The notes under the pieces: generated by a model
What the model saw: only the letters and a program-made list of their open reading frames with translations
Told to the model about the DNA's origin: nothing
Database searches by the model: none
From: Phymorhynchus buccinoides
Taxonomy: Eukaryota; Mollusca; Gastropoda; Neogastropoda; Raphitomidae
Direction of reading: 5' to 3'
Assembly: GCA_017654935.2 (NCBI GenBank)
Contig: CM065700.1
Location: 46,576,635 to 46,640,634, forward strand
Length of the DNA: 64,000 nucleotides
Made by a program: the position numbers and the translations under genes
In this document: piece after piece, positions 52,101-64,000 of the stretch
Layout: each line of letters starts with the position of its first letter
Numbering within the stretch: position 1 is the first letter of the stretch

Positions 52101-55100
52101 CTACACTGATGTCCACTTCACTACACTGATGTCCACTTCACTACACTGATGTCCACTTCACTACACTGATGTCCACTTCACTACACTGATGTCCACTTCA
52201 CTACACTGATGTCCACTTCATGTCCACTTCACTACACTGATGTCCACTTCACTACACTGATGTCCACTTCACTACACTGATGTCCACCACACTACACTGG
52301 TGTCCATCACAAAAAACTGAAGTCCACTCATGAAAAACTGAAGTCCATCCATGAAAAACTGAAATCCATCCATGAAACATTGAAGTCCCATCCATGAAAC
52401 ACTGAAGTCAATCCATGAAAAACTGAAATCCATCCATGGAAACTGAAGTCCATCCATGAAAAACTGAAATCCATCCATGAAAAACTGAAGTCACACTACA
52501 CTGATGTCCACAACACTACACTGATGTCCACCTCACTACACTGATGTCCACTTCACTACACTGATGTCCAGTTCACTACACTGATGTCCACTTCACTACA
52601 CTGATGTCCACTTCACTACACTGATGTCCACTTCACTACACTGATGTCCACCCACTTCACTACACTGATGTCCACTTCACTACACTGATGTCCACTTCAC
52701 TACACTGATGTCCACTTCACTACACTGATGTCCACTTCACTACACTGATGTCCACTTCACTACACTGATGTCCACTTCACTACACTGATGTCCACTTCAC
52801 TACACTGATGTCCACCTCACTACACTGATGTCCACTTCACTACACTGATGTCCACTTCACTACACTGATGTCCACTTCACTACACTGATGTCCACTTCAC
52901 TACACTGATGTCCACTTCACTACACTGATGTCCACTTCACTACACTGATGTCCACCATCACTACACTGATGTCCACTTCACTACACTGATGTCCACTTCA
53001 CTACACTGATGTCCACTTCACTACACTGATGTCCACTTCACTACACTGATGTCCACCTCACTACACTGATGTCCACCACACTACACTGATGTCCACCACA
53101 CTACACTGATGTCCACTTCACTACACTGATGTCCACTTCACTACACTGATGTCCACTTCACTACACTGATGTCCACTTCACTACACTGATGTCCACTTCA
53201 CTACACTGATGTCCACTTCACTACACTGATGTCCACTTCACTACACTGATGTCCACCTCACTACACTGATGTCCACTTCACTACACTGATGTCCACCTCA
53301 CTACACTGATGTCCACTTCACTACACTGATGTCCACCATGAAACACTGATGTCCACTTCACTACACTGATGTCCACTTCACTACACTGATGTCCACTTCA
53401 CTACACTGATGTCCACTTCACTACACTGATGTCCACTTCACTACACTGATGTCCAATTCACTACACTGATGTCCACTTCACTACACTGATGTCCACTTCA
53501 CTACACTGATGTCCACTTCACTACACTGATGTCCACTTCACTCACTGATGTCCACTTCACTACACTGATGTCCACTTCACTACACTGATGTCCACTGATG
53601 TCACTACACTGATGTCCACTTCACTACACTGATGTCCACTTCACTACACTGATGTCCACTTCACTACACTGATGTCCACTTCACTACACTGATGTCCACT
53701 TCACTACACTGATGTCCACCACACTACACTGATGTCCATCACAAAAAACTGAAGTCCACTCATGAAAAACTGAAGTCCATCCATGAAAAACTGAAATCCA
53801 TCCATGAAACATTGAAGTCCCATCCATGAAACACTGAAGTCAATCCATGAAAAACTGAAATCCATCCATGAAAACTGAAGTCCATCCATGAAAAACTGAA
53901 ATCCATCCATGAAAAACTGAAGTCACACTACACTGATGTCCACAACACTACACTGATGTCCACCTCACTACACTGATGTCCACTTCACTACACTGATGTC
54001 CACTTCACTACACTGATGTCCACTTCACAACACTGATGTCCACTTCACTACACTGATGTCCACTTCACTACACTGATGTCCACTTCACTACACTGATGTC
54101 CACTTCACTACACTGATGTCCACTTCACTACACTGATGTCCACTTCACTACACTGATGTCCACTTCACTACACTGATGTCCACTTCACTACACTGATGTC
54201 CACCACACTACACTGGTGTCCATCACAAAAAACTGAAGTCCACTCATGAAAAACTGAAGTCCATCCATGAAAAACTGAAATCCATCCATGAAACATTGAA
54301 GTCCCATCCATGAAACACTGAAGTCAATCCATGAAAAACTGAAATCCATCCATGGAAACTGAAGTCCATCCATGAAAAACTGAAATCCATCCATGAAAAA
54401 CTGAAGTCACACTACACTGATGTCCACAACACTACACTGATGTCCACCTCACTACACTGATGTCCACTTCACTACACTGATGTCCACTTCACTACACTGA
54501 TGTCCACTTCACAACACTGATGTCCACTTCACTACACTGATGTCCACTTCACTACACTGATGTCTACACTGATGTCCACTTCACTACACTGATGTCCACT
54601 TCACTACACTGATGTCCACTTCACTACACTGATGTCCACTTCACTACACTGATGTCCACTTCACTACACTGATGTCCACTTCACTACACTGATGTCCACT
54701 TCACTACACTGATGTCCACTTCACTACACTGATGTCCACCACACTACACTGATGTCCATCACAAAACTGAAGTCCACTCATGAAAAACTGAAGTCCATCC
54801 ATGAAAAACTGAAATCCATCCATGAAACACTGAAGTCCATCCATGAAACACTGAAGTCAATCCATGAAAAACTGAAATCCATCCATGGAAACTGAAGTCC
54901 ATCCATGAAAAACTGAAATCCATCCATGAAAAACTGAAGTCACACTACACTGATGTCCACAACACTACACTGATGTCCACCTCACTACACTGATGTCCAC
55001 TTCACTACACTGATGTCCACTTCACTACACTGATGTCCACTTCACTACACTGATGTCCACTTCACTACACTGATGTCCACTTCACTACACTGATGTCCAC

Positions 55101-58100
55101 TTCACTACACTGATGTCCACTTCACTACACTGATGTCCACTTCACTACACTGATGTCCACTTCACTACACTGATGTCCACTTCACTACACTGATGTCCAC
55201 TTCACTACACTGATGTCCACTTCACTACACTGATGTCCACTTCACTACACTGATGTCCACTTCACTACACTGATGTCCACTTCACTACACTGATGTCCAC
55301 TTCACTACACTGATGTCCACTTCACTACACTGATGTCCACTTCACTACACTGATGTCCACTTCACTACACTGATGTCCACTTCACTACACTGATGTCCAC
55401 TTCACTACACTGATGTCCACTTCACTACACTGATGTCCACTTCACTACACTGATGTCCACTTCACTACACTGATGTCCACTTCACTACACTGATGTCCAC
55501 CACACTACACTGATGTCCACTTCACTAAACTGAAGTCCACTCACTACACTGATGTCCAACACTGAAAAACTGACTGAAGTCCATCCATGAAAAACTGAAA
55601 TCCATCCATGAAACACTGAAGTCCATCCATGAAACACTGAAGTCCATCCATGAAAAACTGAAATCCATCCATGAAACACTGAAGTCCATCCATGAAAAAC
55701 TGAAATCCATCCATGAAAAACTGAAGTCCACACTACACTGATGTCCACAACACTACACTGATGTCCACCTCACTACACTGATGTCCACTTCACTACACTG
55801 ATGTCCACTTCACTACACTGATGTCCACTTCACTACACTGATGTCCACTTCACTACACTGATGTCCACTTCACTACACTGATGTCCACTTCACTACACTG
55901 ATGTCCACTTCACTACACTGATGTCCACTTCACTACACTGATGTCCACTTCACTACACTGATGTCCACCTCACTACACTGATGTCCACTTCACTACACTG
56001 ATGTCCACCTCACTACACTGATGTCCACCTCACTACACTGATGTCCACCACACTACACTGATGTCCACCACACTACACTGATGTCCACTTCACTACACTG
56101 ATGTCCACCATCACTACACTGATGTCCACTTCACTACACTGATGTGATGTCACACTACACTGATGTCCACTTCACTACACTGATGTCCACTTCACACACT
56201 GATGTCCACTTCACTACACTGATGTCCACCATGTCCACTCACTACACTGATGTCCACCATCACTACACTGATGTCCACTTCACTACACTGATGTCCACTT
56301 CACTACACTGATGTCCACTTCACTACACTGATGTCCACTCACTACACTGATGTCCACCTCACTACACTGATGTCCACCACACTACACTGATGTCCACCAC
56401 ACTACACTGATGTCCACTTCACTACACTGATGTCCACTTCACTACACTGATGTCCACTTCACTACACTGATGTCCACTTCACTACACTGATGTCCACTTC
56501 ACTACACTGATGTCCACTTCACTACACTGATGTCCACTTCACTACACTGATGTCCACTTCACTACACTGATGTCCACCTCACTACACTGATGTCCACTTC
56601 ACTACACTGATGTCCACTTCACTACACTGATGTCCACTTCACTACACTGATGTCCACTTCACTACACTGATGTCCACTTCACTACACTGATGTCCACTTC
56701 ACAACACTGATGTCCACTTCACTACACTGATGTCCACTTCACTACACTGATGTCCACTTCACTACACTGATGTCCACTTCACTACACTGATGTCCACTTC
56801 ACTACACTGATGTCCACTTCACTACACTGATGTCCACTTCACTACACTGATGTCCACTTCACTACACTGATGTCCACTTCACTACACTGATGTCCACTTC
56901 ACTACACTGATGTCCACTTCACTACACTGATGTCCACTTCACTACACTGATGTCCACTTCACTACACTGATGTCCACTTCACTACACTGATGTCCACTTC
57001 ACTACACTGATGTCCACTTCACTACACTGATGTCCACCACACTACACTGGTGTCCATCACAAAAAACTGAAGTCCACTCATGAAAAACTGAAGTCCATCC
57101 ATGAAAAACTGAAATCCATCCATGAAACATTGAAGTCCCATCCATGAAACACTGAAGTCAATCCATGAAAAACTGAAGTCCATCCATGAAAACTGAAGTC
57201 CATCCATGAAAAACTGAAATCCATCCATGAAAAACTGAAGTCACACTACACTGATGTCCACAACACTACACTGATGTCCACCTCACTACACTGATGTCCA
57301 CTTCACTACACTGATCCACTTCACTACACTGATGTCCACAACACTTCACTACACTGATGTCCACTTCACTACACTGATGTCCACTTCACTACACTGATGT
57401 CCACTTCACTACACTGATGTCCACTTCACTACACTGATGTCTACTACACTGATGTCCACTTCACTACACTGATGTCCACTTCACTACACTGATGTCCACT
57501 TCACTACACTGATGTCCACCACACTACACTGATGTCCACCACACTACACTGATGTCCACTCATGAAAAACTGAAGTCCATCCATGAAAAACTGAAGTCCA
57601 TCCATGAAAAACTGAAGTCCATCCATGAAACACTGAAGTCCCATGAAAAACTGAAATCCATCCATGAAACACTGAAGTCCATCCATGAAAAACTGAAATC
57701 CATCCATGAAAAACTGAAGTCCATCCATGAAAAACTGAAGTCCACCATCACTACACTGATGTCAACTTCACTGATGTCCACACACTACACTGATGTCCAC
57801 CTCACTACACTGATGTCCACCTCACTACACTGATGTCCACTTCACTACACTGATGTCCACTTCACTACACTGATGTCCACTTCACTACACTGACACTGAC
57901 TGATGTCCACTTCACTACACTGATGTCCACTTCACTACACTGATGTCCACTTCACTACACTGATGTCCACTTCACTACACTGATGTCCACTTCACTACAC
58001 TGATGTCCACTTCACTACACTGATGTCCACTTCACTACACTGATGTCCACTTCACTACACTGATGTCCACTTCACTACACTGATGTCCACTTCACTACAC

Positions 58101-58910
58101 TGATGTCCACTTCACTACACTGATGTCCACTTCACTACACTGATGTCCACTTCACTACACTGATGTCCACTCACATGAAAAACTGAAGTCCATCCATCAA
58201 ACACTGAAGTCCATCCATGAAACACTGAAGTCCATCCATGAAACTGAAGTCCATCCATGAAACACTGAAGTCCATCCATGAAACACTGAAATCCATCCAT
58301 GAAACACTGAAGTCCATCCATGAAAACACTGATGTCCATCCATGAAAACACTGATGTCCACTCCACTACACTGATGTCCACAACACTACACTGATGTCCA
58401 CTTCACTACACTGATGTCCACTTCACTACACTGATGTCCACTTCACTACACTGATGTCCACTTCACTGTCTGATGTCCACTTCACTACACTGATGTCCAC
58501 TTCACTACACTGATGTCCACTTCACTACACTGATGTCCACTTCACTACACTGATGTCCACTTCACTACACTGATGTCCACTTCACTACACTGATGTCCAC
58601 TTCACTACACTGATGTCCACTTCACTACACTGATGTCCACTTCACTACACTGATGTCCACTTCACTACACTGATGTCCACTTCACTACACTGATGTCCAC
58701 TTCACTACACTGATGTCCACTTCACTACACTGATGTCCACTTCACTACACTGATGTCCACTTCACTACACTGATGTCCACTTCACTACACTGATGTCCAC
58801 TTCACTACACTGATGTCCACTTCACTACACTGATGTCCACTTCACTACACTGATGTCCACTTCACTACACTGATGTCCACTTCACTACACTGATGTCCAC
58901 CACAAAACAC
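34103..58910. repeat. ~3.2-3.4 kb higher-order repeat of four B islands
   Basis: Successive islands start near 34103, 34611, 35136, 35859 / 37379, 37901, 38441, 39181 / 40740, 41221, 41775, 42540 / 44048, 44550, 45094, 45830 / 47285, 47783, 48319, 49065 / 50529, 51026, 51573, 52317 / 53747, 54232, 54767, 55575 / 57066, 57556, 58180, 58910. Spacings repeat as about 0.5, 0.54, 0.74 and 1.5 kb. First islands are 3276, 3361, 3308, 3237, 3244, 3218 and 3319 bp apart. The third island of each set usually has CTCATCAAAA where the others have CTCATGAAAA, which supports a true higher-order unit. The order is lost after about 59 kb. Confidence 0.85.
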
Positions 58911-59436
58911 TGAAGTCCACTCATCAAAAACTGAAGTCCATCCATGAAAAACTGAAATCCATCCATGAAACACTGAAGTCCATCCATGAAACACTGAAGT
59001 CCATCCATGAAAAACTGAAATCCATCCATGGAAACTGAAGTCCATCCATGAAAAACTGAAATCCACACTACACTGATGTCCACTTCACACTACACTGATG
59101 TCTGAACTACACTGACCACACTACACTGATGTCCACTTCACTACACTGATGTCACACTGATGATGTCCACACTACACTGATGTCCACTTCACTACACTGA
59201 TGTCCACTTCACTACACTGATGTCCACTTCACTACACTGATGTCCACTTCACTACACTGATGTCCACTTCACTACACTGATGTCCACTTCACTACACTGA
59301 TGTCCACTTCACTACACTGATGTCCACCTCACTACACTGATGTCCACTTCACTACACTGATGTCCACCTCACTACACTGATGTCCACTTCACTACACTGA
59401 TGTCCACCACACTACACTGATGTCCAACACTAAACT

Positions 59437-61000
59437 GAAGTCCACTCATGAAAAACTGAAGTCCATCCATGAAAAACTGAAATCCATCCATGAAACACTG
59501 AAGTCCATCCATGAAACACTGAAGTCAATCCATGAAAAACTGAAATCCATCCATGGAAACTGAAGTCCATCCATGAAAAACTGAAATCCATCCATGAAAA
59601 ACTGAAGTCACACTACACTGATGTCCACAACACTACACTGATGTCCACCTCACTACACTGATGTCCACTTCACTACACTGATGTCCACCACACTACACTG
59701 ATGTCCACTTCACTACACTGATGTCCACTTCACTACACTGATGTCCACTACACTGATGTCCACTTCACTACACTGATGTCCACTTCACTACACTGATGTC
59801 CACTTCACTACACTGATGTCCACTTCACTACACTGATGTCCACTTCACTACACTGATGTCCACTTCACTACACTGATGTCCACTTCACTACACTGATGTC
59901 CACCTCACTACACTGATGTCCACCACACTACACTGATGTCCACTTCACTACACTGATGTCCACTTCACTACACTGATGTGTCCACTTCACTACACTGATG
60001 TCCACTACACTCACACTACACTGATGTCCACTTCACTACACTGATGTCCACTTCACTACACTGATGTCCACTTCACTACACTGATGTCCACTTCACTACA
60101 CTGATGTCCACAACACTACACTGATGTCCACTTCACTACACTGATGTCCACCACACTACACTGATGTCCACTTCACTACACTGATGTCCACTTCACTACA
60201 CTGATGTCCACTTCACTACACTGATGTCCACTTCACTACACCACTTCACTATGTGTCCACTTCTCACCACTACACTGATGTCCACTTCACTACACTGATG
60301 TCCACTTCACTACACTGATGTCCACTTCACTACACTGATGTCCACTTCACTACACTGATGTCCACCACACTACACTGATGTCCACTTGTCCACTTCACTA
60401 CACTGATGTCCACCACACTACACTGAAAACTGAAGTCCACTTGAAAAACTGATGTCCATCCATGAAAAACTGAAATCCATCCATGAAACTTGATGTCCAC
60501 TTCACTACACTGATGTCCACTTCACTACACTGATGTCCACCACTACACACTACACTGACCACTGATGTCCACTTCACTACACTGATGTCCACTTCACTAC
60601 ACATGTCCACTTCACTACACTGATGTCCACTTCACTACACTGATGTCCACTTCACTACACTGATGTCCACTTCACTACACTGATGTCCACACTACACTGA
60701 TGTCCACTTCACTACACTGATGTCCACTTCACTACACTGATGTCCACTTCACTACACTGATGTCCACTTCACTACACTGATGTCCACTTCACTACACTGA
60801 TGTCCACTTCACTACACTGATGTCCACTTCAAAAAACTGAAGTCCACTCATGAAAAACTGAAGTCCATCCATGAAAAACTGAAGTCCATCCATGAAAAAC
60901 TGAAGTCCATCCATGAAAAACTGAAGTCCATCCATGAAAAACTGAAATCCATCCATGAAAAACTGAAGTCCATCCATGAAAAACTGAAGTCCATCCATGA
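59437..61000. repeat. Right-hand disordered end of the satellite
   Basis: Island spacing becomes irregular (59437, 60425, 60833). Broken monomers such as CACTTCACTATGTGTCCACT appear at 60240-60600. The last island, a plain run of B monomers, enters the N gap. Confidence 0.75.
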
Positions 61001-61500
61001 NNNNNNNNNNNNNNNNNNNNNNNNNNNNNNNNNNNNNNNNNNNNNNNNNNNNNNNNNNNNNNNNNNNNNNNNNNNNNNNNNNNNNNNNNNNNNNNNNNNN
61101 NNNNNNNNNNNNNNNNNNNNNNNNNNNNNNNNNNNNNNNNNNNNNNNNNNNNNNNNNNNNNNNNNNNNNNNNNNNNNNNNNNNNNNNNNNNNNNNNNNNN
61201 NNNNNNNNNNNNNNNNNNNNNNNNNNNNNNNNNNNNNNNNNNNNNNNNNNNNNNNNNNNNNNNNNNNNNNNNNNNNNNNNNNNNNNNNNNNNNNNNNNNN
61301 NNNNNNNNNNNNNNNNNNNNNNNNNNNNNNNNNNNNNNNNNNNNNNNNNNNNNNNNNNNNNNNNNNNNNNNNNNNNNNNNNNNNNNNNNNNNNNNNNNNN
61401 NNNNNNNNNNNNNNNNNNNNNNNNNNNNNNNNNNNNNNNNNNNNNNNNNNNNNNNNNNNNNNNNNNNNNNNNNNNNNNNNNNNNNNNNNNNNNNNNNNNN
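61001..61500. other. Assembly gap (500 N) at the satellite's right border
   Basis: Exactly 500 N. The sequence changes from satellite to LINE across it, so the true junction is not seen and the join may be a scaffold inference. Confidence 0.99.
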
Positions 61501-62738
61501 CAGATATTAGTGTGAATGGATGATTTTACTAAACTGTTGAGACAGGAGGCTTTCGATATTGTATACTTAGATTTTAAGGAAGGCCTTTGATTACTGTGCC
61601 GCAGACAGCTTCTCCTAAAAATACGTAATGGCATAAACTGGGGAACATACTAGGTGGGTAAGACTTTCCTAAAAGGCTAGTATCACAACAGGTGCGGGTT
61701 GGTGGGTCAAACCTATATTGACGTTTTAAGTGGCTTCCCCAGGTAGTATCCTGGGCCAATAATTGTAACAATTGTTTATCAATGATCCCGAGAGATACAA
61801 AGTTGTCTGTAATATTCGCAGACGATACCAAACTTTACAAATGTTCATATTCGGACTAATACAAAATGACATAGATGAACTTGATGGGATTTGTCATAAA
61901 AGTGGATCTCTATTCTAATGCAGAGAAGGCAAGTCTGCATGTGGATATGACAATCAAAATGACCTTTGAAATTTCCCACGATTCAGCTAAACATGTTTTG
62001 GAAACCTGTTCAGATGAAAAAGACTTATGAGTCATATTTGATTTTAAACTCAAATTTAATAAACACATTACAACAGCAGTAAACAAAGCGAATAGAATAT
62101 TGGGTTTAATTAGAAGAAATTTTATGGAATTAAATACAGAAGTTTTTTTAAACCTATATAAAAGTTTAGTAAGACCTCATTGATAAACACATTACAACAG
62201 CAGTAAACAAGGCCAATAGAATATTGTGTTTAATTAGAAGAAGTTTTATGGAATTAAATACAGCAGTTTTTTTGAACCTATATAAAAGTTAATAAGACCT
62301 CATCTTGAGTATGGAAATATAATTTGGAACCCTTTTCTTAAAAGACAATCCACTGCAATTGAAAGGGTACAAAGGCGAGCAACCAAATTAATAAAATCAA
62401 AACAAAATTTGGAATACGGGGACAGACTTCAAAAGTTAAGTTTACCATCCTTAAAATTTAGAAGAGTAAGGGGAGGTTTGATAACTGTATATAAAATTTT
62501 GAATAACTCTGACAAAACTAACAAGCATTTGTTTTAATTGTCTAACGATTTGAGAACCCGTAACAGTGATCTAAAAATACTAACCCAATACAGTAGAACT
62601 AATATGAGAAAAAACTTCTTTTCTAATAGAGTCACCCAGCACTGGAACAATCTCCCTGCACAAACTAAACTTGCTTCTAACACTAACCATTTAAAAAAAC
62701 CTCCTAGATAGTGACCCCAAAATTAATGTTTTTAAATA
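61501..62738 (+). pseudogene. Decayed copy of the same LINE reverse transcriptase
   Basis: On the plus strand, fragments in shifting frames match the left-flank polymerase: DDFTKLL, AFDIVYLDF, IFADDTKLY, SAKHVLETCSDEKDL, FDFKLKFNKHITTAVNKANR, YGNIIWNPFLKRQSTAIE, and a tail up to FFSNRVTQHWNNLPAQTKLA. Several stops and indels rule out function. The segment around 62062-62175 is repeated at 62187-62295 (KHITTAVNKANRILG to LYKS), an internal tandem duplication. The 5' part is cut by the gap. More diverged than the left copy. Confidence 0.85.
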
Positions 62739-62741
62739 CAA

Positions 62742-62932
62742 TTACAGTACACCCCGCTTATAGAAAAGTGCAGGGGAGCAAGGCTTTTCCTTTACTATAA
62801 CAAGGTTTTTCTTATAAACGATGTTCGGATATAGTAAAGTTTTGATGGTATTTTTTATCTTATCCGATGACGTTTTTCAAAGTCAAAGCTAACGTAAAAT
62901 ACTAAATATAAACCCATCATCAAATCAAAATA
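62742..62932. mobile_element. Head of a pogo/Tigger-like element (partial)
   Basis: TACAGTACACCCCGCTTATA, AACAAGGTTTTTCTTATAAA and a GTTCGGATATAGTAAAG string resemble the ends of the neighbouring 859-bp element. It interrupts the end of the LINE remnant. No right end was found before the next element. Confidence 0.5.
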
Positions 62933-63791
62933 CAGCAAAACTCGGTTATAAGAAAATCGAAGGGAGATGATTTTTTGTTTTCTACCATATCCAAGTTTTC
63001 TTATATCCGAAACTCAGATATAAGAAAACATTTTGAAGTTTTTTCCCTTGTCTCTCTACCACCAACACAAAAGTACTCATATTTTTTTTCTTCTGCTCAA
63101 CATTTATTTTGCACAGAATACTGAAGGAAAGTATGGAATAAAGGAACAAAAACAACTCAATTAGTCTTGTAATCTAGTGCCTGTACTGTTTAGAATGTCT
63201 GTGACACAACTGGTTTGATGTAAACTTTCCCTTTTTGGAACGACTTCAATTTTCTCTGAACATCCTTTCAGTTCAGGTCCAACTCACTTTTAAAGACACA
63301 CTGACCCAACACGATTAAGTCCCTTGTTTTTTCTGGGTAGCTGTGACCCACATACAAATTCCCCCAACTTCAAATTGAGGCTGCTCTAAAATGTTTCGTT
63401 TTCAATTTGGGGGCATTTGCATGGGAGTCAAACCTGGTCAAAACAAGATTTTGTACCAGCTATAAGAAGGAAAACAGGTAGAACCCGTGATCTGGGGGGT
63501 CTTTAAGAAAATGTTGTCAATGGTAATTCGCTTATAAGTAAATAGAACTTGCTTATAAGAAAATGAACTGCAAACCAACTCTCTTGTATGACATAATTTT
63601 CTTATATCCAAGTTTCCATTGCGGATGGGAGAAAAAAATTGCTTGCTTATAACCAAGTTTTCTTATAAGCGAGTTTCTTATATCCCAGTTTTGATCATTT
63701 ATAAGAAAGAAGAAGTTCTGCAGGGAAATTTGTTTGCTTCATTGTAAGCGAGTTTTCTTATAAGCGAGTTTCTTATAAGCGGATTCGGCTG
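62933..63791. mobile_element. 859-bp non-autonomous pogo/Tigger-like element
   Basis: Starts CAGCAAAACTCGGTTATAAG and ends CTTATAAGCGGATTCGGCTG, with TA on each side (62931-62932 and 63792-63793). Multiple CTTATAAGCGAGTTTCTTAT and CTTATATCC(G/A)AG repeats crowd the last 300 bases. No transposase frame. TA duplication and CAG-starting ends fit the pogo/Tigger branch, which is an inference. Confidence 0.7.
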
Positions 63792-63793
63792 TA

Positions 63794-64000
63794 TATATAT
63801 TTTTTTCGGATTCAATTTTTTCCACTAAGTAACGAGGGGAAAGAAACATGTTTTTGAGTGCCTTTCAATTTCCTTGAAGGTGGGTAGAGGGAGTAGTGAG
63901 ACTGTGACGTATACATTGATGACTATTTACAAAGGTCAGGAAGAGGACAAACAATTTTTTTTATTGCAACAAAGAGGAACCACAAATGACTTTACAATAG
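63794..64000. other. Right end of window, nothing recognised
   Basis: AT-rich sequence without an identifiable gene or repeat. Confidence 0.4.

Larger units (their letters stand above)
16991..61000. repeat. ~44-kb satellite: 20-bp A monomers with 21-bp B-monomer islands
   Basis: The A monomer consensus is CACTACACTGATGTCCACTT (20 bp; 7 C and 2 G on the plus strand), with common CT, CA or AA variants at the last positions. The B monomer is 21 bp and shares the ACTGA(T/A)GTCCA core, containing CCATCCATGAAAAACTGAAG. B monomers occur in islands of about nine (~190 bp). Island starts, read by eye: 22095, 22847, 23346, 23833, 24823, 25383, 26047, 26527, 27317, 27737, 28527, 28955, 29680, 31369, 32645, then the ordered set from 34103. 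The left third is more diverged, with point variants in most monomers. The part right of ~32 kb is nearly uniform. Interruptions are a Tc1 element (19458-21091) and an N gap. The right border is hidden in the second gap. Frames over this region are not genes. Confidence 0.97.

Noticed and set aside
22074..60610. Dozens of minus-strand frames of about 68-88 residues starting MDGFQFFMDGLQ
   Set aside because: They coincide exactly with the B islands. The 21-bp monomer keeps one frame open by arithmetic (seven codons), and the frames close where 20-bp monomers begin. Equal lengths reflect repeat homogenisation; there is no start context, splice structure or non-repeat sequence.
16991..61000. CRISPR-like direct-repeat array
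   Set aside because: There are no unique spacers between repeats, no cas genes, and the surroundings are clearly eukaryotic.
16991..61000. Calling the satellite centromeric or telomeric
   Set aside because: Size and higher-order structure are compatible with a centromere, but nothing in the sequence itself shows it. No telomeric TTAGGG tracts are present and a neighbouring housekeeping gene lies only 2 kb from its edge.

Overview
This window is nuclear DNA of an animal, probably a marine invertebrate such as a lancelet or mollusc; the species is not settled by the sequence. The evidence is a spliced four-exon gene with GT/AG introns, CR1/jockey-like non-LTR retrotransposon remains, Tc1, piggyBac-like and pogo/Tigger-like DNA elements, SINE-like repeats, and a very large satellite. 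There are no bacterial operons, CRISPR arrays or recognisable RNA genes. Two 500-base N runs (31462-31961 and 61001-61500) are scaffold gaps.

Left arm (1-16990). The window opens in the 3' end of an unidentified plus-strand gene whose last coding exon is 1161-1373. Copies of the start of this exon, each with its splice acceptor, form a ~108-112 bp array upstream, and copies of a related terminal exon lie downstream. A tandem array of a dispersed-repeat fragment fills 3881-5305. On the minus strand, 15000 to 8585, I reconstructed a complete gene for mitochondrial large-subunit ribosomal protein L50 (MRPL50): four exons, 220 residues, with in-frame junctions. Its introns are full of transposable elements. 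Intron 3 is largely a minisatellite made of about 15 copies of the exon 3 end plus splice donor. Decayed copies of the end of exon 4 lie just past the stop codon. The two genes converge.

Centre (16991-61000). About 44 kb is a satellite with a 20-bp monomer (CACTACACTGATGTCCACTT), strongly C-rich and G-poor on the plus strand. It is punctuated by ~190-bp islands of a related 21-bp, A-tract-bearing monomer. From about 34 kb to 59 kb the islands recur in a four-island pattern (spacings about 0.5, 0.54, 0.74 and 1.5 kb), giving a superimposed ~3.2-3.4 kb higher-order repeat. A frameshifted Tc1-family transposon with terminal repeats sits inside the satellite at 19458-21091. The numerous minus-strand open frames in the islands are by-products of the repeat.

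Right arm (61501-64000). Past the second gap is a decayed copy of the same non-LTR retrotransposon found on the left flank, in the opposite orientation, so the satellite lies between two head-to-head LINE remnants. A ~859-bp non-autonomous pogo/Tigger-like element with many CTTATAAG-type repeats follows.

The only gene whose product and complete structure can be stated is MRPL50. The most unusual features are the three-level satellite and the repeated tendency of exon edges in this locus to seed tandem arrays.
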